Assembly (NCBI GenBank): GCA_030530685.1
Contig: JAUMUM010000025.1
Span: forward strand, 1 to 33,986
Reading direction: 5' to 3'
From: Actinomycetaceae bacterium
Lineage (GTDB): Bacteria; Actinomycetota; Actinomycetes; Actinomycetales; Actinomycetaceae
Length of the DNA stretch: 33,986 bases
Below the pieces are notes generated by a model, which saw only the letters and a list, made by a program, of their open reading frames with translations, did no database searches and was not told where the DNA came from. The translations under genes and the position numbers were made by a program. Position 1 is the stretch's first letter; each line of letters starts with the position of its first letter. Positions 29,176 through 33,986 of this stretch are shown piece after piece.

Positions 29176-29928
29176 TCAGGGACGGTCGATGCCGGCGAGC
29201 TTGATGTTGACGGGGCGGTTGTAGTCGTCGTAGGCGACGGTGACCGTGGCTGAGGCTCCTGCGTCGTCGGTGATGCGCCACCACCTGTCGTTCGGGCTCG
29301 GCGTGTCGGACTCAAGCTGCCATCCCGGCAGTAGCCGGACGAGGCCGTCGAAGGACCATCCGATGTCGTCGACATTGACCAGATACTCGCCGAGCTTGGG
29401 GAAGAGTCTATCGAGCGTCACCGGCGGGATGGTGGCCGTCAGGTCGTCGAGGAGGAGGACCTGACGTGATCCCGACATGCCGACAGGGGCGCTGTAGTAA
29501 ATCGTGGGCGGGCCAAAGAGCTCTACGCCGAGGGCGCCGATGTCGTGCGATAGCGCGGCAGTGACGGCTTTCTGATCCTCGGCCGGGTCGAAGGGGTAGG
29601 GTATTTCCTCGTCGATGAGCTCTTGTAGGCCGAATTGGGTGCCGAACTCGCGCACCTGTGCCGCAGGGGGATTTGGGCCGAGGTAGTGCGAGAACGGTTC
29701 GGCGAAGCCCCACAGGATGGTGGCGGGGTCGACGGCGATCGACGCCAAGACGTGGCACGAAGCGGTGATTTCGCCGCTATCGGAGGAAAAAGAGAAGCGC
29801 CCAGCGGGCGGGTCGGCCTGCCACGCATAGTTCCCTAGCTTCTCCTCGAGCGTCTGGGCGAGGAGCTCCTGGCGGAGCAGGGAGTAGAGGATGGCGTGCT
29901 GTCCTACGCGTCGGATCTGTTGGGTCAT
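29176..29928 (-). CDS. DUF6882-like protein, unknown function
   Basis: A 250-residue protein from ATG 29928 with no signal peptide or membrane segment. The first 75 residues (long helix, then AWQADPPAGRFSFSSDSGEITASCHVLASIAVDPATILWG in pieces) resemble the DUF6882 pattern of a short sheet ending in a tryptophan-rich LWGFAEP motif. The rest, with LFGPPTIYYSAP and a WRITDDAGASATVTVAY C-terminus, I do not recognise. TAGCGT on the minus strand (29936-29941) ends 7 nt before the ATG, a leaderless layout; an alternative GTG at 29937 lies inside that hexamer region. It stands alone in a gene-poor stretch. Confidence 0.62.
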   Translation of the reverse strand: MTQQIRRVGQHAILYSLLRQELLAQTLEEKLGNYAWQADPPAGRFSFSSDSGEITASCHVLASIAVDPATILWGFAEPFSHYLGPNPPAAQVREFGTQFGLQELIDEEIPYPFDPAEDQKAVTAALSHDIGALGVELFGPPTIYYSAPVGMSGSRQVLLLDDLTATIPPVTLDRLFPKLGEYLVNVDDIGWSFDGLVRLLPGWQLESDTPSPNDRWWRITDDAGASATVTVAYDDYNRPVNIKLAGIDRP

Positions 29929-30232
29929 GGGCCCCACGCTACAGGAATGCAGGGGTTTTGGGGCGTTGCCGATGCCATTGAGGTTGTGGAGTGTCGTCCC
30001 ACGGGCGTAGGCGGGTGGTGTGGGCGCGGGGCATATTGCGGGTATCGCCTATTGGGACGGCGGGCGCAGCGTGAGATCGCGCCGTGGGGTAAGGGTGTCG
30101 TCCCATAGGCCTGGGCGGGCGGCGACCGTGGTGGCAGATGCGGGCAGGGCTCCGTCGGGCGGTAGGGCCTCGCGGGGCCGCACCGCGCGCAGGTCAGCGG
30201 CACACGCGAGCGGTGCTCGAGGGCACGGGTGG
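29929..30232. other. Intergenic region with a diverged 25-bp direct repeat
   Basis: No gene is supported. A 25-bp sequence starting GTGTCGTCCCA occurs at 29991-30015 and 30095-30119 with four mismatches. No promoter or terminator is clear except the leaderless -10 of the DUF6882-like gene at its left end. Confidence 0.45.
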
Positions 30233-30727
30233 TCAGAAGATGGCGTCGGAAAAGCGCTGGCAGTAGTCGATTGACACAGGGCAGGCAGTGTTTTGGGCTT
30301 TCGCGAGTATTCTTCGCAGAGCCTCGGCGAGTTTGGAAAGGTTGATGCCCTGGGCGCTCCATTGGCCGTACTCGTCGCGCGTGAGTTCCTCAATTACCTC
30401 GACTCTGTGTCCGTCGACGTTGATGGTCCAGCCGGTGTGGAAGACCGTTCCGGGCAGGAAAACTGTCTCCCGTGCGGCCGGATGTGCCGACAGTGGAGTC
30501 ACGTCCCTTCCGTTCTTTCCCACGACGACGGCAATGCCGGGACTCGTGAATCCCGCCGTCGCGACCACTGGATCGCGACTCGTCGCGGTGAATCCCCGCG
30601 TGACGATAATCTCGGGGTTGCTTGTGGTGCTGGTAATTCCTCGAAATGAGATTCCCGATCGCGTGGGCAGCGCACTCATGCCTTCGAGCGCAGCAGTTGA
30701 GCGATCCGGGAGCGTGGAGGAGGGCAT
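30233..30727 (-). CDS. Possible ADP-ribosyltransferase (ART-fold, R-S-E type)-like protein
   Basis: A 164-residue ORF with GGAAAGGA about 7 nt before its ATG and a protein-like composition. The order of elements recalls the C-type ART (exoenzyme) fold: SFRGI at 27-31 (Arg29 as the NAD-binding Arg), a strand GFTATS at 45-50 as the STS element, a middle strand GIAVVVGKNGRDVTPLS, and ARETVFLPGTVF at 85-96 with Glu87 as candidate catalytic residue. The usual E/Q two residues before that Glu is Ala85. There is no signal peptide. It could be an intracellular effector, a modifying enzyme or an inactive relative; the family call is tentative. It stands alone on the minus strand. Confidence 0.5.
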   Translation of the reverse strand: MPSSTLPDRSTAALEGMSALPTRSGISFRGITSTTSNPEIIVTRGFTATSRDPVVATAGFTSPGIAVVVGKNGRDVTPLSAHPAARETVFLPGTVFHTGWTINVDGHRVEVIEELTRDEYGQWSAQGINLSKLAEALRRILAKAQNTACPVSIDYCQRFSDAIF

Positions 30728-31156
30728 GCCGGGTCCTTTCCGTTCTTGGAGGCTGATGGCCTGTGGTTAAACTACGCCGTTTTCTCTCCACGATGAATGG
30801 TGTGGACGGGGGACAGGTACACAGAGCGTGTCAGGGAAATGGCGTGCCGTGGAAGGAGCGGTTCGCGGTCGGCGAGCGTTGGGGCCGGTGATGTCGGACC
30901 GGTATGTGCCGTGGTTGGGGTGCGCGTTCCCCATGGTGATGACGCTGCCAGCAGTCGGGTTGGGCGGCGCCGAGATTGGGGCCGTCGGTGTCTAGGGCGG
31001 ATCGGCTAGTGGTGGGACGTGGGCGTGCCGGGGATGGCCTGGGTAGTGACGACTGGCTGGCAGGTGGCGCGCAAAGCGCGCGGCGCAGAGGGCAGTGTGC
31101 CAGACGGCGATGAATGAACGTCGTCGTCGGTGGTCGACGTCGTTGAACCAGTTCGT
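30728..31156. other. Gene-poor stretch before the DUF2218 gene
   Basis: No gene is supported in 429 bases; the open frames lack protein-like composition. GCGCGC-AAA-GCGCGC at 31067-31081 is a small perfect hairpin downstream of the minus-strand DUF2218 gene and may help end its transcript. The ART-like gene promoter should lie near 30740-30790. Confidence 0.4.
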
Positions 31157-31525
31157 CTACTCGCCGGGGGTATACGGACCCTGGGTGGTTCCGTTGGAGC
31201 CGTCGCTGCGGACCCACGACACGACGAGGCTGTCCTTGCTGCCGAAGCGGACGAGGTGGCTTCCGATGATCTCTTCGAGGATCGGGATTTCCTCCTCGTC
31301 ACTATGGAGGGTCAAGATCAGAGTCGTCTCGCCACACGAAAGCTCGCAGGTGCCAAGCGACATCCCTTCGCGGTCGAAATTCAGCACGCCGTGTTCGGTT
31401 TCCGCGTCCCATGTCGCGGTGATCTTGTGGCTCATGTGACTGACGAGTTGGCGGGCGTAACGGGCGGGAGAACTTGTGGCGACGCGGGCGATCGAGGTCA
31501 AGGGAGGTGTAGTGCTGTTGATCAT
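31157..31525 (-). CDS. DUF2218 family protein
   Basis: A 122-residue protein matching DUF2218: SIARVATSSPARYARQLVSHMSHK in the N-terminal half, LNFDREGMSLGTCELSC, LILTLHSDEEEIPILEEIIGSHLVRFG and VVSWVRSD. DUF2218 proteins are small, soluble and often encoded with siderophore-reductase or iron-uptake genes, but no such gene is in this window. Function unknown. GAGGA lies about 8 nt before the ATG at 31525. The last residues (GSNGTTQGPYTPGE) go beyond the usual domain. Confidence 0.8.
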   Translation of the reverse strand: MINSTTPPLTSIARVATSSPARYARQLVSHMSHKITATWDAETEHGVLNFDREGMSLGTCELSCGETTLILTLHSDEEEIPILEEIIGSHLVRFGSKDSLVVSWVRSDGSNGTTQGPYTPGE

Positions 31526-32008
31526 GCAATTATCCTCGTTGACGCATTCGCGCTTGAACAGGGGTGTATCGCCTCATGGAACCGCGCTTGTCGCTTCCTT
31601 CAGTGACCTGAATCGGCAACATGTGGGGCGTTGTGCGGTGGGCGGACCACGGGCGAAGCCGCCTTCGTGGCCGGGCTGTGGGTGTGGCCGGGAGCGTCGG
31701 CGTTGATGGCGAGGCGCCTCGGTGGGGAGGTCTTCGAAGTTACCGGGTAGACATTACTTGGTAACTATGCTTCACTTGTGCTCGTCTTCCGCCGTGACCG
31801 GCGAACTCAGGAGATACGCGACGACTTAGGCCAGAGGGGATCGGTCTAACCGGAGCGTAGGGCGTGAGCCTGACGGCGGAAGGCTGCCGGATGGCGGACG
31901 CGGGAGGCTGCCTGATGGCAGGCTCCGTTCCGGTCGAGTCGGTCCGGGACGGAGCCCACCCATTGCGGCGTCGGTTGGTGGCAGCGCAACGATTGGGAAA
32001 GAGGATCG
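31526..32008. other. Long 5' region of the SDR gene with operator-like repeats
   Basis: No gene is supported in 483 bases. The region 31738-31771 holds paired GTTACC/GGTAAC elements over a good -10. The following approximately 240 nt before the SDR start contain a direct repeat AGGCTGCC-N-GATGGC (about 31887 and 31907), which could fold in the leader. Confidence 0.45.
31738..31771 (+). promoter_or_regulatory. Promoter with operator-like inverted repeat for the SDR gene
   Basis: AGTTACC (31738-31744) and GGTAACT (31760-31766) form a 7-bp inverted repeat with a 15-bp gap. Inside lie two smaller palindromes, TACC-G-GGTA (31741-31749) and TTAC-TTG-GTAA (31754-31764). TATGCT at 31766-31771 directly follows and overlaps the right arm by one base, so a bound protein would block RNA polymerase. 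Confidence 0.5.
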
Positions 32009-33112
32009 ATGGAGAATTGGCTTGAATCGAATGATCCGGATCTTTCAGGCATCGACGTCGACGTGAGTGAGCCGGTGCTCGTGACGGGAGCGAGCGGTTA
32101 CGTCGCCGGATGGATCGTCAAAGGCCTACTCGATGCCGGTTGCACCGTCCACGCCTGCGTGCGAGACCCGAATGACGCCATCAAGACGGCCCACCTGACC
32201 GCGATGGCCGACGCCGCGCCCGGTCGGCTGCGCCTATTCGCCACGGACCTCCTCGACGAGGGGTCCTACGCCGCGGCCATGGAGGGGTGCGGCGTCGTCA
32301 TCCACACGGCCTCTCCGTTCACTCGGAACGTCACCGACCCGCGCAGGCAGCTCATCGACCCCGCACTCCGGGGCACGCGCAACGTCCTGGCCAGCGTCGA
32401 GGCGACGCTCTCGGTGCGGCGGGTGGTGGTCACCAGTTCGGTGGCGGCTATGTACACCGACAATGTCGAATGTGCGAGGAGTACCGGCGGCACCCTCAGC
32501 GAGGAGGCCTGGAATAGGACGGCCAGCCCGGACTACGAGCCGTACGCGTACGCCAAGACGCTGGCCGAAAAGGCCGCGTGGGACGCCTGTGAGCTGCAGC
32601 GTGAGCCCCGACGGTGGCGCCTGGTTTCTATCAATCCGGCTCTGGTGGTTGGCCCGTACGCAGGGGGCGCGCCGACGTCGGACAGCTTCGCCATCATGCG
32701 CATGCTGATCGACGGGACCGCCCGCTTCGGCGTGCCACGAGTGGGCATCGGGCTCGTCGACGTGCGCGACGTCGCCCGGGCGCATATTGCGGCGGCATTC
32801 CTTCCCGGTGCGCGGGGCAGGTACCTCATCTGTGGGCGCGACACGGACATGGCCACCGTGGGGAAGGTGCTCGGGCCGCGATACGGGGCGACGTTCCCGC
32901 TGCCCAAGCGCGCTCTGCCGAAGCCTCTGCTGAGGATCGTCGGGCCGGCGTTCGGGTTGAGTCGCAGGTACGTAGCCGGCAACGTCAACCACGCGTTCCG
33001 TTCGACTGCCAGGAGGTCGCGCGAGGAGTTGAAGATGGTCTACCGCCCGTACAGGGTTTCCCTGGAGGACATGGTTTCCCAGATGGCGCCGTCGGTCCTG
33101 GTGGAGGCATAG
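32009..33112 (+). CDS. NAD(P)-dependent extended SDR (dihydroflavonol-4-reductase/epimerase-like)
   Basis: A 367-residue Rossmann-fold oxidoreductase of the extended short-chain dehydrogenase type. The cofactor motif is VLVTGASGYVAGWIVKGLL near residues 24-42 (TGxxGxxA), the catalytic pair is YAYAKTLAEK with Ser in VVTSSVAAMY, and NPALVVGP follows. This set is characteristic of dihydroflavonol-reductase-like enzymes, which reduce carbonyl compounds; the actual substrate cannot be inferred. AAAGAGG precedes the ATG. A long leader and an operator-like repeat suggest induction by a ligand or stress. The next 213 bases hold no supported gene. Confidence 0.9.
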   Translation: MENWLESNDPDLSGIDVDVSEPVLVTGASGYVAGWIVKGLLDAGCTVHACVRDPNDAIKTAHLTAMADAAPGRLRLFATDLLDEGSYAAAMEGCGVVIHTASPFTRNVTDPRRQLIDPALRGTRNVLASVEATLSVRRVVVTSSVAAMYTDNVECARSTGGTLSEEAWNRTASPDYEPYAYAKTLAEKAAWDACELQREPRRWRLVSINPALVVGPYAGGAPTSDSFAIMRMLIDGTARFGVPRVGIGLVDVRDVARAHIAAAFLPGARGRYLICGRDTDMATVGKVLGPRYGATFPLPKRALPKPLLRIVGPAFGLSRRYVAGNVNHAFRSTARRSREELKMVYRPYRVSLEDMVSQMAPSVLVEA

Positions 33113-33325
33113 CGCCGGTGGCGGGTGTGGCGGGTGTGGCACCACTGGAGCGTGTGGCGCCCGCGGCGGCGTAGCGCCCACATGGATCGCCGCTGTGAGC
33201 GCCGCGGCCCGAGCGGGGCTGGTGCGTCATGGGCCGCCGTGGGGAGCGGTAACCGATGCCTTGTTCGTGCTGTCGAGCTGCAAGAAAAATAATGCGTATT
33301 GTCCGTCGCCAAATTGGGAGGCCTC

Positions 33326-33986
33326 ATGGCGAGCGAATCGCAGTTTGACAGCGTGGTGTGGCGCGTCGACCGGTTGGAGCGGAAGCTCCAATGGATAGCT
33401 TGGGTGATCGAGCACGGGCCTCCCTCCCTCGACCTGCCCACGACGGCGCTCGATGCAGGGGTGTTCTCAGCGGGTAAGTCAAAGACCGGTGCGTCGGCGT
33501 CGGGTGCAGACGGTTCGGGCAAGGGCGCGGGTAGCGCAGCGGGTGGCGTGCGCGCCGGCTCGGACCCACGTGCCGGCGGTGCGCCAGCCGAGGGCATGGA
33601 CGGCGGGTCTGCGGTTGACGATGGCTCTCTCGTGGACGCTCGGCAGGAGGGTCGCGAGCACGCCGACGTGTCGCCGGACAGTGCCGATGCGCCGGTGGAC
33701 TCGCACGCCGACGTGAGTGGTGCCTCCGCCGGGGCGGGCGATGGCCGGGACGGGGCTGCGGATTCGACCGGCGGCGCGGACTCTGACGGGGCTGCGGGTG
33801 CTATTGAAGGTGCGGACTCCGACGGGGGTGCGGGCGCCGTTGCCGACGAGGTGGCGGCCGCGGACCGGACGACGAGTCAGGTTCGGGTGTCGACGGACTC
33901 CACGGCGTCCAGGGTTGCGGGGCCCCAGGCCCAGTGGCCCTCGCCGCGTCGTCGGCCGGTCAAGCCCGAACAACCCGTCAAGCCCG
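33326..33986 (+). CDS. Low-complexity protein, truncated by the window edge
   Basis: From ATG 33326, preceded by GGGAGG, the frame is open to the edge: 220 complete codons. The first 35 residues (SQFDSVVWRVDRLERKLQWIA in part) form a short amphipathic, possibly coiled-coil helix. A long Gly/Ala/Asp/Ser-rich stretch follows with imperfect repeats of GADSDG-A-G, and the visible end is RRRPVKPEQPVKP. Short helix plus long disordered linker recalls the start of large DUF2339-type membrane proteins, but the domain that would prove it lies outside the window. Confidence 0.6.
   Translation, partial: MASESQFDSVVWRVDRLERKLQWIAWVIEHGPPSLDLPTTALDAGVFSAGKSKTGASASGADGSGKGAGSAAGGVRAGSDPRAGGAPAEGMDGGSAVDDGSLVDARQEGREHADVSPDSADAPVDSHADVSGASAGAGDGRDGAADSTGGADSDGAAGAIEGADSDGGAGAVADEVAAADRTTSQVRVSTDSTASRVAGPQAQWPSPRRRPVKPEQPVKP

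Overview
The window is GC-rich chromosomal DNA with GTG starts, several apparently leaderless genes and actinobacterial marker families (LppM-like lipoprotein, SCP_3-type protein, DUF3073, DUF3618 with DUF1469, GTP-type PEP carboxykinase, PurS/PurQ/small PurL). It comes from an actinomycete, perhaps a small-genome Actinomycetaceae-like organism, but the species cannot be named from the sequence. I saw no tRNA, rRNA, CRISPR array, transposase or integrase.

Layout. 1-816 (minus) is an LppM-like lipoprotein cut by the left edge. 1071-2936 is pckG with a strong terminator. From 3323 to 12888 lies a purine block, purD, purC, purS-purQ and purL (all plus), interrupted between purQ and purL by a minus-strand thiamine salvage operon thiM-thiE-thiD headed by a TPP riboswitch. 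Next come a small membrane protein with an 18-bp repeat tract, gdhA with a clear terminator, and a large secreted 5'-nucleotidase-like phosphoesterase. Then an SCP_3 protein, an RNB-domain ribonuclease and purF-purM (plus) face DUF3073 (minus). A DUF1469/DUF3618 membrane pair follows, then tpx.

26079-28273 is a two-gene minus-strand operon: a membrane-anchored phosphodiester glycosidase-like protein and a GT2 glycosyltransferase fused to a GtrA-like domain. From about 28270 to 32008 coding density falls. Small single genes (VOC, DUF6882-like, an ADP-ribosyltransferase-like ORF, DUF2218) are separated by 250-480 bp of apparently non-coding DNA. The window ends with an extended SDR reductase and a low-complexity ORF cut by the right edge.

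How the genes work together. PurF, PurD, PurS/Q/L, PurM and PurC cover five of the ten steps from PRPP to IMP (1, 2, 4, 5 and 8 in the usual numbering), and purE, purK, purB, purH and purN must lie elsewhere. ThiM, ThiD and ThiE rebuild thiamine phosphate from salvaged thiazole and pyrimidine; no ThiC or thiazole-synthesis gene is in view. AIR, the PurM product, is the general branch point between the two pathways. PckG, GdhA and Tpx are housekeeping central-metabolism and redox genes.

Promoters. At least seven genes (lppM-like, purD, SCP_3, RNB, tpx, glycosidase-like, DUF6882-like) have a -10-like hexamer ending 6 or 7 nt before the start codon, which suggests leaderless mRNAs. Others (pckG, purL, thiM, gdhA, the nucleotidase, VOC, SDR) have good Shine-Dalgarno sites.
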